Source: Xanthomonas chitinilytica
GTDB lineage: Bacteria; Pseudomonadota; Gammaproteobacteria; Xanthomonadales; Xanthomonadaceae
NCBI RefSeq assembly: GCF_026107455.2
Contig: NZ_JAPCHY010000007.1
Location: forward strand, 124,001 to 188,000
Direction of reading: 5' to 3'
Length of the DNA stretch: 64,000 nt
Part shown: positions 1 through 8,389 of the stretch, piece after piece
Layout of the letters: each line of letters begins with the position of its first letter
Numbering within the stretch: the first letter of the stretch is position 1
The notes under the pieces: model-generated
What the model was told of the DNA's origin: nothing
Seen by the model: the letters and a program-made list of their open reading frames with translations, nothing else
Databases searched by the model: none
Translations under genes and position numbers: made by a program

Positions 1-420
1 GCTGCCCATCTGGTTGACCGGCATCATCCAGCCCGGGAACTTCTCCGACTCCAGCGCGCTGCGGCGCTCGCGCACGAAGATGCGGTAGCTGAGCAGGTCC
101 TGCCCCTGCAGCCCGGCCTCGCCGATGCCTTCCACCTTCTCCAGCCAGCGCTGGTTGAAGTCGTGGACCTGCTGGCGATATTCGGCCGATCCGAAATCGG
201 GCAGCTGGTCGTCGTAGCGGTGGTCGCCCTGGAAGGTGGCCTGCACCGGGTTGAGCTTGAGCGTCTCCTCCCAGAACTCCGCGTACAGCGCCGTCAACTG
301 CGGCGCCTTGTCCGCCTGCTGCGAGGCGGTGGGCGCGCCCTCCTGCGGGGACGGCGAACACGCGGTCAGGGCCGCGGCCAGGGACAGCGAAACGGCAAGC
401 GCGAGCGGACGTAGGCTCAT
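1..420 (-). CDS. DUF885 family lipoprotein (N-terminal part)
   Basis: The gene runs off the left edge, so only about the first 140 residues are visible. The start ATG at 418-420 is followed by a lipoprotein signal: a short charged N-terminus, a hydrophobic core and a lipobox LTAC with Cys21. The mature part begins with a linker rich in Ala, Gln and Pro and then a stretch (ALYAEFWEETLKLNPVQATF, GDHRYDDQLPD) that is typical of the start of DUF885 proteins, large bacterial envelope proteins with a metallopeptidase-like fold. It is transcribed away from the permease to its right. The enzymatic activity of this family is poorly known, and the catalytic part lies outside the window. Confidence 0.8.
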   Translation of the reverse strand, partial: MSLRPLALAVSLSLAAALTACSPSPQEGAPTASQQADKAPQLTALYAEFWEETLKLNPVQATFQGDHRYDDQLPDFGSAEYRQQVHDFNQRWLEKVEGIGEAGLQGQDLLSYRIFVRERRSALESEKFPGWMMPVNQMGS

Positions 421-727
421 GGATTGTTCCAGGCGGGAGGAGGCGGCCAGCGTCGCCGGCCCGCATCCGCGCGGACAAGGGCCGAAGGTCACGCGCCGCG
501 CCGGTATGCCGACACTGCCTCCGACCATCTGCACGGCGCCCCGGGCCAGGCGCCGCAACCCCCCGGTCATGCCGCCGGACGATCGCAAACGCCGGCATCG
601 TCGTGGCGCACGCAAGCGGTCATAATTGCGCGCCGCGCCGGCCCGTTCCGGATCGCGCATCCCTTCCCTGCCCCCTCCGAATCGCGCCCCGGGCGCGGTC
701 CGGTCCGCCTCACGCCCGTACCTGCGC
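421..727. other. Divergent intergenic region
   Basis: About 300 bp separate the DUF885 lipoprotein from the permease and should hold both promoters. The only AT-rich hexamer is CATAAT at 621-626, which could serve as a -10 element for the permease. I see no convincing partner -35, repeat or RNA structure. Confidence 0.4.
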
Positions 728-2005
728 ATGAACAACTCCCGCCGCCCGCTGGGCTTCTGGTCCGCCACCGCCCTGGTCGTGGGCAGCATGATCGGCTCCG
801 GCACCTTCCTCCTGCCCGCCGCGCTGGCGCCCTACGGCGCCGCCTCCACCCTCGGCTGGGGCATCACCCTGTGCGGCGCGCTGTTGCTGGCGGTCACCTT
901 CGCCCAGCTGGCGCGGCGCTGGCCGCAGACCGGCGGTCCCTACGTGTTCGCCCGCAATGCCTTCGGCGAACTGCCCGGGTTCGTGATCGCCTGGAGCTAC
1001 TGGATCTCGATCTGGTGCGCCATCGCCGCCATCGCCGTGGCCTTCGCTGGCAGCATCGGCGCCATCTTCCCCGTCCTCACCGCCACCCCGGTGCGCGCGG
1101 CCGCCTGCGCGCTGGCCGCGCTGTGGCTGTGCAGCGCCATCAACATCGCCGGCACCCGCCAGGCCGGACGCATGCAACTGCTCACCACGGTGCTGAAGGT
1201 GGTGCCACTGCTGCTGTTCGGCGGCATCGCGCTGTGGTTCGTCGACAGCAGCCACTACGTGCCGTTCAATCCCAGCGGCGAAAGCCTGCCGGCGGTGGCC
1301 AGCGCCACCGTCGCGCTGACGCTGTGGGCGATGATCGGCCTGGAAGCGGCCACCGTGCCGGCCGAAGCGGTGGACGACGCGCCGCGTACCGTCGCCCGCG
1401 CCACCGTGGCCGGCACCGCCATCGCCGGCATCGCCACCATCCTGGCCTGCACCACCGTGATCGGCCTGCTGCCGCTGGACGTGCTGAAGAACTCGTCGGC
1501 GCCGATGGCCGACGCCGCCGCCGCGCTGTGGGGACCGACCGCCGGCACCATCCTCGCGGTGGTGATGGCGATTTCCTGCCTGGGCGCGCTCAACGGCTGG
1601 ATCCTGCTCTCGGCCCAGCTGCCGCTGGCCGCCGCCCGCGACGGCGTGCTGCCGCGCGCCTTCGCCCGCCTCAACGCCCGCGGCGCCCCGGCGTTCGGCG
1701 TGGTCGCCAGCAGCGTGCTCGCCACCGTGCTGGTGATGGCCAACTACAACCGCTCGCTGGTGCAGCTGTTCACCTTCTCGGTGCTGCTCTCCACCACCGC
1801 CACCCTGCTGCCGTACGTGGCCGGCGCCGCCGCCTGGCTGTGGCGCGGCAGCGGCGCGCCCACCCGCATCCTCGCCGCCGGCGCGCTGGCCTACAGCCTG
1901 TATGCCGTGGCCGGCGTGGGTGGCGAAGCGCTGCTGTGGGGCGGCGTATTGATCCTGGCCGGGTTGCCGATCTACTTCGGGCTGCGCTGGCGGCAAGCCC
2001 GCTGA
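728..2005 (+). CDS. APC-family amino acid permease
   Basis: A 425-residue integral membrane protein with about 12 hydrophobic segments. The first segment carries the APC signature GSMIGSGTFLLP (residues about 19-30), the conserved substrate-site loop of amino acid/polyamine/organocation transporters. The overall layout is closest to arginine/agmatine- and YjeH/AdiC-like members, so it probably moves an amino acid or amine across the inner membrane; the substrate cannot be read from the sequence. The reading frame is open further upstream, but the ATG at 728 is chosen because it is the one immediately before the normal N-terminus (NNSRRPLGFWSAT). It stands alone and ends 7 bp from the convergent GIY-YIG gene. 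Confidence 0.88.
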   Translation: MNNSRRPLGFWSATALVVGSMIGSGTFLLPAALAPYGAASTLGWGITLCGALLLAVTFAQLARRWPQTGGPYVFARNAFGELPGFVIAWSYWISIWCAIAAIAVAFAGSIGAIFPVLTATPVRAAACALAALWLCSAINIAGTRQAGRMQLLTTVLKVVPLLLFGGIALWFVDSSHYVPFNPSGESLPAVASATVALTLWAMIGLEAATVPAEAVDDAPRTVARATVAGTAIAGIATILACTTVIGLLPLDVLKNSSAPMADAAAALWGPTAGTILAVVMAISCLGALNGWILLSAQLPLAAARDGVLPRAFARLNARGAPAFGVVASSVLATVLVMANYNRSLVQLFTFSVLLSTTATLLPYVAGAAAWLWRGSGAPTRILAAGALAYSLYAVAGVGGEALLWGGVLILAGLPIYFGLRWRQAR

Positions 2006-2012
2006 AGCCGCA

Positions 2013-2879
2013 TCAGTTGTCGTTGAGCCCGTAGGGCGCCCGCGTGTGCAGGCGCTCCTTCCAGGCGTTCTCGATCGGCACGATGTCCTCGGCCGGCAGA
2101 TCGGGCGAAACCCGCTGCAGGATGCTGAAGACGAAGTCCTCCGGGTTGCGCCCGCGCAACAGCCGGTTGCCGCCGTCGCCGCTGGCGGCATAGTCCAGCC
2201 AACGTCCCAGCAGGTTCTCGCCACCGCTGGCGGAACCGACATACCCCAACCGCGCGGCCCGGTCGAAAATGAAGTAGATGCCGCGCCACTGCGCCAGCGC
2301 CTGGCGCCAGCTGGCCGGCAGCAGCTGCAGTTCGCGCCATCCCAGCGCCAGCGTCTGCCAGTCCGGCATCGCCTTCACCAGCAGGCTTTCCTCGTGGATC
2401 GCCTGCACCGGCAGCACGTTGCGTGCCGCCCAGCGCCACCACGATCGCTCGATCCCGCTCCATTCGATCACCAGCCGGCCTTTCAACGCCGCGCCTTGCT
2501 CCGTGGGCAGCAGTTCGAACCACAGCGGATCGCGCTCCTGCGGCCCGCGCGTTCCCAGCTCGCGCAATTCGGCGTTGCCCGGTAGCGTCCAGAACGCATC
2601 GGCGGCGACCCTGCGATGGCCGGCCACCTCGTACAACCCCACGAACACCGCCCGGCCCGGCGCATGCCCGATGAACGATGCCAGGTACCGTGCCTTCGCC
2701 AGCGCCGCTTCCACCTTCGGCCCGTGCTGCGACTGGTAGGCGTTGTAGACCTCGTGCCGCTCGGCCGCCAGCCATGGCAGCACCGCGCGCAGCTCCTTCT
2801 CGGTCGGGCGATGGCGCATGACCATCACCTGCTTCGGGTCGATGCCGGCCTTGGCGAGAAGATCGTTGAGTTCCAGCAT
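2013..2879 (-). CDS. GIY-YIG nuclease family protein
   Basis: A 288-residue protein with an uncharacterised N-terminal region (about 1-190) and a C-terminal GIY-YIG nuclease domain. The catalytic set looks intact: GIY at 200-202, YVG at 213-215, an Arg at 226 in LLGRW, Glu270 in PIENAWK and Asn286 near the C-terminus. Such domains cut DNA with one metal ion. The N-terminal part probably provides target recognition or partner binding, but I recognise no known fold in it. The start at 2879 (MLELNDLL) is preferred over the longer frame because the extra residues overlap the upstream gene. It begins 4 bp after the Mrr-like gene ends, so the two are almost certainly co-transcribed. Confidence 0.82.
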   Translation of the reverse strand: MLELNDLLAKAGIDPKQVMVMRHRPTEKELRAVLPWLAAERHEVYNAYQSQHGPKVEAALAKARYLASFIGHAPGRAVFVGLYEVAGHRRVAADAFWTLPGNAELRELGTRGPQERDPLWFELLPTEQGAALKGRLVIEWSGIERSWWRWAARNVLPVQAIHEESLLVKAMPDWQTLALGWRELQLLPASWRQALAQWRGIYFIFDRAARLGYVGSASGGENLLGRWLDYAASGDGGNRLLRGRNPEDFVFSILQRVSPDLPAEDIVPIENAWKERLHTRAPYGLNDN

Positions 2880-2883
2880 GCGG

Positions 2884-3771
2884 CTACTCGTCCCCGGCCA
2901 GGAACCACACCGGCTTGAGCGGCAGGCGGCGGCGGGCGCTGTCGTCAAGCTGGCCGTAGTGGCGGGTCCACAGTTCGACCAGCCGGGTGATGTCGATCAG
3001 GGTGATGCGGCGGTGGCTCTGCCGCGCTTCCAGGTCGGCGTCCCTGGTGAAGCCGGACAGGGCCACGAACAGGCCGACGTCGCCCTCGCCCAGCACCGCC
3101 ATGAAGCTGCGCAGGCCCATCACGTCGATCTTCGGCGAGTTGGCGTTGCGCTTGACCTGCACCTTGATCCGCGGCGGGCGGGTGCCCAGCGGGTCGTTGT
3201 AGGCGATCACGTCCACGCCGCCGTCCTTGCCGGGCGGGGCGATCCACGCCACGTGGTAGCCCATGGCAACGAGCAGCGCGCCCACCAGTTCCTGGAACTC
3301 GTAGGGCGGCATGTCGGCCAGGTAGTTCTCGATCTCGGACCAGGCCATTTCCTCGGCCTGCTCCAGGGTGATGCTGGCGGACTTCTCCACCGCCTCGTCG
3401 TCACCTTCGTCGGCCTCCGCCACCGGCTGCGCCTTCTTCCACTTGTGGTACAGCCGCACCGCCTCGCGGTAGAACTGCTCGCCGTCCGGATACTGCCGGA
3501 AGGCCAGCGCGCCCTCGCCGGTCACGCTCCAGATGCCCTTGTCCTTGACCAGCCAGCCGGCCTTGACCGTATCGACGGTGGCGAAACGGACGATCTTCTC
3601 GAAACGACGGCCGCCGGTGGGGTAGTCGCCGGCTTCATAGGGCGTCATCTCGACCTGGGCGGCCAGGGTGGCCAGGGCATCGGCCGCCTTCATTCCGTCG
3701 GGATGGGCCTGCAGGATGCCGAACAGCCTGCGCATCAGGAGGCCCGTCCGGGCCTTGGTCACTTCCGCCAT
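2884..3771 (-). CDS. Mrr-like restriction endonuclease
   Basis: A 295-residue protein with two parts: an N-terminal winged-helix Mrr_N-like region (about 1-100) and a C-terminal Mrr_cat PD-(D/E)XK domain (about 155-260). The catalytic residues are visible as Glu161 in YEFQELVG, Asp187 in DGGVDV and the Q-x-K motif at Gln205 and Lys207 (VQVKR). Mrr proteins cut DNA carrying foreign methylation. A highly acidic linker (DEGDDEAVE) joins the halves. The ATG at 3771 follows a purine-rich GGGGGAG sequence and is preferred to the longer frame starting at 3846. No methyltransferase gene is nearby, which fits a modification-dependent enzyme rather than a classical restriction-modification pair. It is the promoter-proximal gene of the cassette with the GIY-YIG protein. 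Confidence 0.85.
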   Translation of the reverse strand: MAEVTKARTGLLMRRLFGILQAHPDGMKAADALATLAAQVEMTPYEAGDYPTGGRRFEKIVRFATVDTVKAGWLVKDKGIWSVTGEGALAFRQYPDGEQFYREAVRLYHKWKKAQPVAEADEGDDEAVEKSASITLEQAEEMAWSEIENYLADMPPYEFQELVGALLVAMGYHVAWIAPPGKDGGVDVIAYNDPLGTRPPRIKVQVKRNANSPKIDVMGLRSFMAVLGEGDVGLFVALSGFTRDADLEARQSHRRITLIDITRLVELWTRHYGQLDDSARRRLPLKPVWFLAGDE

Positions 3772-3998
3772 CCCCACTCCCCCCTTTGGGATTCCTTGTC
3801 CGGTCGGGTCGCTCCACCGATCCGGCGCCTGTGTTTCCGGGCGCACCCGCGGCCCGGTTCCTTGGTCTCCGATTCTAGCGGGGTGGGTCCCGGACCGTGG
3901 GCTTGCGCAGGTTCAGGCATGGGTCGAGGGCTTGCCTCGTGCCGGGCAAGGCTTCTTCTTGTTTGCGGGGGTACACATTCCGGGACCTGCCCGGAAAG

Positions 3999-4061
3999 CT
4001 CGCGACTGACGTCGCTCCTGCAGGCAGCAGGAATATTTGCAGGAGCGACGCAAGTCGCGAC
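3999..4061. repeat. REP inverted pair
   Basis: Two copies of a 23-25 bp element face each other: one at 3999-4023 reading CTCGCGACTGACGTCGCTCC and one at 4037-4061 reading AGGAGCGACGCAAGTCGCGA within it. Each unit contains its own small stem (GCGAC with GTCGC). The same element occurs at four other places in this window, always as an inverted pair in intergenic DNA, as expected of a REP/BIME family. It lies between the Mrr cassette and the M13 peptidase. Confidence 0.85.
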
Positions 4062-4150
4062 AGGGCCACATGAAATTGCCGAGGAACGCTCGTCGGCCCC
4101 GAAGCCTGGCCGGGTCGGCGTGTACCTCTCCTCTTGCCAGAAGACGAACA

Positions 4151-4182
4151 CAAAAAAGCGGGAGCCCCACCGGGGACTCCCG
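4151..4182 (-). terminator. Rho-independent terminator of the M13 peptidase gene
   Basis: On the minus strand, 29 bp after the peptidase stop codon, a GC stem (GCGGGAG paired with CTCCCGC, then CCCC/GGGG with one bulge; 4157-4182) is followed by six T residues (the A-run at 4151-4156 on the plus strand). Confidence 0.88.
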
Positions 4183-4210
4183 CCCTTTGTCCTGCTTTAC
4201 GGCCTGCCGC

Positions 4211-6328
4211 TTACCAGATCCGCACGCGGTCTTCCGGGGCGATGTACAGCGGGTCCGTATCGGTCACATTGAAGGCCTCGTACCACGCGTCGATGTTGCG
4301 CAGCGGGGCGAAGGCGCGGATGTGGCCCGGCGAGTGGGTGCCGTTGACCAGCTGCTGGCGCAGCGCGTCGTCGCGCCACAGCGTGCGCCATACCTGCGCC
4401 CAGCCCATGAACAGGCGCTGCTCGCCGCTGAAGCCGTCGATCACCGGCGCCGGCTTGCCGTCCAGCGAGCGGCGGTAGGCCTCCAGCGCGATGGTCAGGC
4501 CGCCGAGGTCTCCGATGTTCTCGCCCATGGCCACCTTGCCGTTGATGTGCATGCCCGGCAGCTGCGGGAACTCGTAGGCCTCGTACTGGGCGCCGAGCTT
4601 GGCCGCCTGCACTTCGAACTTGGCCGCGTCCTCGGCGGTCCACCAGTCGCGCAGCACGCCGGCGCCGTCGGACTTGCGGCCCTGGTCGTCGAAGCCGTGG
4701 ATGATCTCGTGGCCGATCACGCCGCCGATGCCGCCGTAGTTCACGGCCGGGTCGGCATCCGGGTCGAAGAACGGCGGCTGCAGGATCGCGGCCGGGAACA
4801 CGATCTCGTTCTTGACCGAGTTGTAGTAGGCGTTGACGGTCTGCGGGGTCATGCCCCACTCGCCCTTGTCCACGTCCTTGCCCAGGCGGGCACGGCGGTA
4901 TTCCCACTCGAAGCGGTTGGAGCGCAGCGCGTTGCCGAACACGTCGCCATTGCGGATCTCCAGCGCGCTGTAGTCGCGCCAGGTATCCGGATGGCCGATC
5001 TTCAGGCCGAAGCCCTTGAGCTTGGCGTGCGCCTCGGCCTTGGTGGCCGGGCTCATCCATTCCAGCGTGTCCAGGCGGGCGCCCATGGCGACCTTCACGT
5101 TGGCGACCAGCGCATCCATCTTGGCCTTGGCGTCGGCCGGGAAGTACAGCTCCACGTAGTCGCGGCCGATGGCCTCGCCCATCGCGTCTTCGGTGAAGGC
5201 CACCGCGCGCTTCCAGCGCTCGCGCTGCTGCGGCTGGCCGGAAAGGAATTTGGAACGGAACTCGAAGTGGGCATCGACGAAGGCCCGGGACAGCAGCGGC
5301 GCGGCGCCGTCGATGGTGTGGAACGCCTGCCAGGCCTGCAGCGTGGCCATGTCGGTCTCGCCGAAGATGGCCGCCAGCTTCGGAATCGCGCTGCTCTGGC
5401 GCACCACGGCTACCGGCGCCTGGTCCACGCCGGCGGCGGCGAAGAACTCGGCCCAGGCGAAGCCCGGCGCGTGCGCAGCGAAGCCCTTCAGTTCGACCGG
5501 GTTGTAGGTCTTGTCGCGGTCGCGGCTCTCGGCGCGGGTCCAATGGGCATCGGCGATGCGGGTCTCCAGGGCGAGGATGGCCTTGGCGTTGGCTTCCGGC
5601 CGGGGCCAGCCGCCCAGCTTGAGCATCTGCGCCACGTAGGCCTCATAGCGCTCGCGCTGCGGGGCGAAGTTGTCGCGCAGGTACATCTCGCGGTCGCCCA
5701 GGCCCAGGCCGGACTGGCCCAGGTACAGGGTGTAGCGGTCCGGGTTGCGCTGGTCGTCGGAGACCATCAGCGAGAACGGGCCACGGGTGAAACCTTCGCG
5801 GGCGCCGAGCAGGGTGGCCAGCGACCGGTGGTCCCTGGCTGCGCGGATGCTGGCCAGCAGCGGCTGCAGCGGCTTGTCGCCCAGCGCCTCGATGGTCGCC
5901 TCGTCCATGAAGCCCTGGTACAGCGCGGCGATCTTGGCCGCGTCGCCGTCGCTGGCCGGGTCGCCGAGCCGGTAGGTTTCCAGCAGCGCGTGCACGCGCT
6001 TCTCGGAAAGATCGCGCAGCATCAGGAACGAGCCGTAGCTGGACTTGTCGGCCGGGATCTCGGTTTCGCTGGCCCACTTGCCGTTCACGTAGCCGAAGAA
6101 ATCGGCACCCGGCCTGACGCCGGTGTCCATGCCCGCGGTATCGATGCCCCAGCTGCCGTAGCGCTGCGTGGCGATGCTCTCGCCGCCGGACGCACCGGCG
6201 TCGTCGGCGAACAACGCCTGCGTGATGCAGGCCTCGTCGAGGCAGGTGCGGTCCTGGTGGGCCGATACCGGGCCGGCAACGCTCAGCGCCAGCAGGGTGG
6301 CCGTGGTCAGCAAGGTCTTCTTCAACAT
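4211..6328 (-). CDS. pepO: M13 family zinc metallopeptidase (PepO/neprilysin type)
   Basis: A 705-residue secreted peptidase. A signal peptide (residues 1 to about 23, ending VSAH) is followed by the M13 N-terminal domain, starting with the typical GVRPGADFFGYVNGKW at about 70-85, and the C-terminal catalytic domain. The zinc site is HEIIH at residues 540-544, and the downstream GENIGDLGG supplies the third ligand Glu and the family's conserved Asp. INAYYN-like substrate-binding sequence is present as VNAYYNSV. Such enzymes degrade small peptides in the periplasm or outside the cell. The frame is open far upstream, but the ATG at 6328 directly precedes the signal peptide. It is divergent from the C13 peptidase gene and ends at a strong terminator. 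Confidence 0.94.
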   Translation of the reverse strand: MLKKTLLTTATLLALSVAGPVSAHQDRTCLDEACITQALFADDAGASGGESIATQRYGSWGIDTAGMDTGVRPGADFFGYVNGKWASETEIPADKSSYGSFLMLRDLSEKRVHALLETYRLGDPASDGDAAKIAALYQGFMDEATIEALGDKPLQPLLASIRAARDHRSLATLLGAREGFTRGPFSLMVSDDQRNPDRYTLYLGQSGLGLGDREMYLRDNFAPQRERYEAYVAQMLKLGGWPRPEANAKAILALETRIADAHWTRAESRDRDKTYNPVELKGFAAHAPGFAWAEFFAAAGVDQAPVAVVRQSSAIPKLAAIFGETDMATLQAWQAFHTIDGAAPLLSRAFVDAHFEFRSKFLSGQPQQRERWKRAVAFTEDAMGEAIGRDYVELYFPADAKAKMDALVANVKVAMGARLDTLEWMSPATKAEAHAKLKGFGLKIGHPDTWRDYSALEIRNGDVFGNALRSNRFEWEYRRARLGKDVDKGEWGMTPQTVNAYYNSVKNEIVFPAAILQPPFFDPDADPAVNYGGIGGVIGHEIIHGFDDQGRKSDGAGVLRDWWTAEDAAKFEVQAAKLGAQYEAYEFPQLPGMHINGKVAMGENIGDLGGLTIALEAYRRSLDGKPAPVIDGFSGEQRLFMGWAQVWRTLWRDDALRQQLVNGTHSPGHIRAFAPLRNIDAWYEAFNVTDTDPLYIAPEDRVRIW

Positions 6329-6499
6329 GGTTCTCCGTAAAGCGGTGGAATGGCGCGCGGCCGGGCAGCAAAGCGGGACAAGCATATCCAGCATCGCCCG
6401 GCGGCCCATGTGCCGAACGATAGAGGACAGCGCCGCTGGCCCGGGCCGGCGCGGGGACGCACTGTACAGGCCGCCGGGGCTTGGGCACTCTTGCCGCGC

Positions 6500-7495
6500 A
6501 TGCACAGACACCCTGCCCTGCGTTCCCTGTTGCGGCACCTGAGACCGGTGGCGCTGGCCATCGCGCTGTCGGCCGGCGCGGCGCCCACCGTGGCCGGCGC
6601 CGCCGACCTGCCGGCATGGAAACCGACCACGCCCGCCCTGGAAGGTGCCGAGCTGGCGCGCCTGGACGCCGCACTGGGACAGCTGCAGCCGCAACGGCCG
6701 GGGATACCGGACCTGTACGTGCTGGGCGTGGCCGGCGATGCCGACGAGGACGTGTTCCGCAACGAGGTGCTGTACCTGCAGCAGCTGTCCGCGCAGCGCT
6801 TTGGCGCCGGGGGCCGCAGCATCGGCCTGATCAATCATCCCGAGAACCGCACCGCCGACACCCCCGCCCCCATCGCCACCTGGGAAAGCCTGGGCTACGC
6901 GCTCGATGCGCTGGGCCGGATGCTCGATCCGGACGAGGACATCCTGCTGCTGTACATGACCAGCCACGGGCTGGAGGACAGCTCCTTCTACCTGCAGACC
7001 GCTCCCGGGCAGGAGGACGTCATCGCCCCGGACGATCTGGCGCGACTGCTGGACGAGGCCGGCATCGGCAATGCGGTGATCGTGGTCTCCGCCTGCTACT
7101 CGGGTGGCTTCATCCCGGCGCTGCAATCGCCGCGGCGCATGGTGATCACCGCCGCCCGCCACGATCGCCCCTCGTTTGGCTGCGGCAACAGCGACAGCGC
7201 CACCTGGTTCGGTCGCGCGTTCCTGGTGGAAGCGCTGAACGAAACGCAGGACTTCAAGGCCGCCTTCCAACAGGCCAGGGCCGCCGTGCGCCGGCGCGAG
7301 AAGGAGGAAGGCGAGCTGCCTTCCGAACCGCAGTTCCAGGCGGGCAGGATGGTCGTGGCGGCACTGGAGAAATGGCGTGCGGAGCTGCCGGAAACCGCGG
7401 CGGTGCCCTACCCGTTCGTGCATCGTCCGACCGCCGCTGCGCCGGCGCCTGCGAACAGGACGACGTCGGGCCGGAGCAACCGGAAGGAACGATAG
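6500..7495 (+). CDS. Secreted C13 (legumain/caspase-like) cysteine peptidase
   Basis: A 331-residue protein with an N-terminal signal peptide (cleavage probably after AGAA, near residue 35). The clan CD fold is shown by the hydrophobic strand plus His motif LLYMTSHG (His156) and the hydrophobic strand plus Cys motif VIVVSACYSGG (Cys199), matching the catalytic pair of peptidase family C13. Family members in bacteria are mostly uncharacterised exported proteins; eukaryotic relatives cut after Asn or act as GPI transamidase. The start at 6500 is the ATG that opens the signal peptide. The C-terminal tail (after about 290) is Pro/Ala/Arg-rich and low in complexity. Divergent from the M13 peptidase. 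Confidence 0.87.
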   Translation: MHRHPALRSLLRHLRPVALAIALSAGAAPTVAGAADLPAWKPTTPALEGAELARLDAALGQLQPQRPGIPDLYVLGVAGDADEDVFRNEVLYLQQLSAQRFGAGGRSIGLINHPENRTADTPAPIATWESLGYALDALGRMLDPDEDILLLYMTSHGLEDSSFYLQTAPGQEDVIAPDDLARLLDEAGIGNAVIVVSACYSGGFIPALQSPRRMVITAARHDRPSFGCGNSDSATWFGRAFLVEALNETQDFKAAFQQARAAVRRREKEEGELPSEPQFQAGRMVVAALEKWRAELPETAAVPYPFVHRPTAAAPAPANRTTSGRSNRKER

Positions 7496-7613
7496 CGGTC
7501 GCTGCCTGGCCGCGGATTGCCGCGTCCGCGCCGCCAGCCGGGTCGCCGCCGTCCCTCCGCCGCATGGACTCCGGGCGCCGGAGCGCAAGGCGTCCCGCTG
7601 CGGCAAGCCGCGC

Positions 7614-8303
7614 TCAAGTGGCGGGCACGGGCCTGCCGGGCTGGAGGCGCATGCCCTCGCTGGCCTCGTCGTCGGCGCGGGCATGCGGCACCCGGCCCGG
7701 TTCGATGGCGTCCTTGCGGTCGCGCGGCTCCAGCACGGTGATGGAACGGGCAGCGATCGAAGTGACGGTGCCCGCGGGATCGCCGCGGCCGACGCGGCGG
7801 CCGCTGCTGCGCGGCTGGTCGGCGGTGGTCTCCCGCGGCAGTTCCATCACCTTGCCGCGGACCATGACGCGGTCGCCGCTGCGCACGCGCGGGCCCAGGC
7901 GCAGGGTGTATTCGCTTTCGGCGGGCAGGTTGAGGCTGGTGTCGTAGCCCTGGTCCAGCACGAACAGCGCGTCGGAGGTGGCCGGGTCGCCATCGCCCGC
8001 GTCCTGCACGAACCAGCCCACCACCTTGCCGCGGTTGCCCTCGCCCAGGGTCACGCCCACTTCCTGGGCGAAGTCGTCGGCATCGCCCGTCAGGTTGCGG
8101 ACGACGATGCCTTCGATGGCCACGTCCCGGTCCAGCAACGGGCTGACGTCGCCGCTGCCCTGGACCTGGCCGATCGGCACGCGATCGGCGTCCATCGGCT
8201 CGGGCGGGTATCCGCCATCTTCCAGCGAGGGCAGCTTGCAGCCGGCCAGCATCAGGCCGGCCAGCGCGACGACGGCAACGGCCGGCGCACGATGGTCACG
8301 CAT
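7614..8303 (-). CDS. Lipoprotein with nuclease-type OB-fold domain
   Basis: A 229-residue predicted lipoprotein with lipobox LAGC (Cys22 or so). The segment from PIGQVQGSGDVSPLLDRDVAIEG resembles the small OB-fold domain found at the N-terminus of extracellular DNA/RNA nucleases of the ExeM/NucH type (I-x-x-I-Q-G-x-G-x-x-S-P-L), but no catalytic exonuclease-endonuclease-phosphatase domain follows. So this looks like a stand-alone version of that domain anchored to the outer membrane. Its role is unknown. A GTG codon directly precedes the ATG at 8303 and could be used instead; the AGGGGG-like ribosome site fits either. Confidence 0.7.
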   Translation of the reverse strand: MRDHRAPAVAVVALAGLMLAGCKLPSLEDGGYPPEPMDADRVPIGQVQGSGDVSPLLDRDVAIEGIVVRNLTGDADDFAQEVGVTLGEGNRGKVVGWFVQDAGDGDPATSDALFVLDQGYDTSLNLPAESEYTLRLGPRVRSGDRVMVRGKVMELPRETTADQPRSSGRRVGRGDPAGTVTSIAARSITVLEPRDRKDAIEPGRVPHARADDEASEGMRLQPGRPVPAT

Positions 8304-8389
8304 CACGGTGGTTCCCCCTGTTTCTCGTTGGCGACAAGCCTAGCCTGCGGCCCGGACATGGCCGGCGCGGGGCGGGACCGGCGCCGCGA

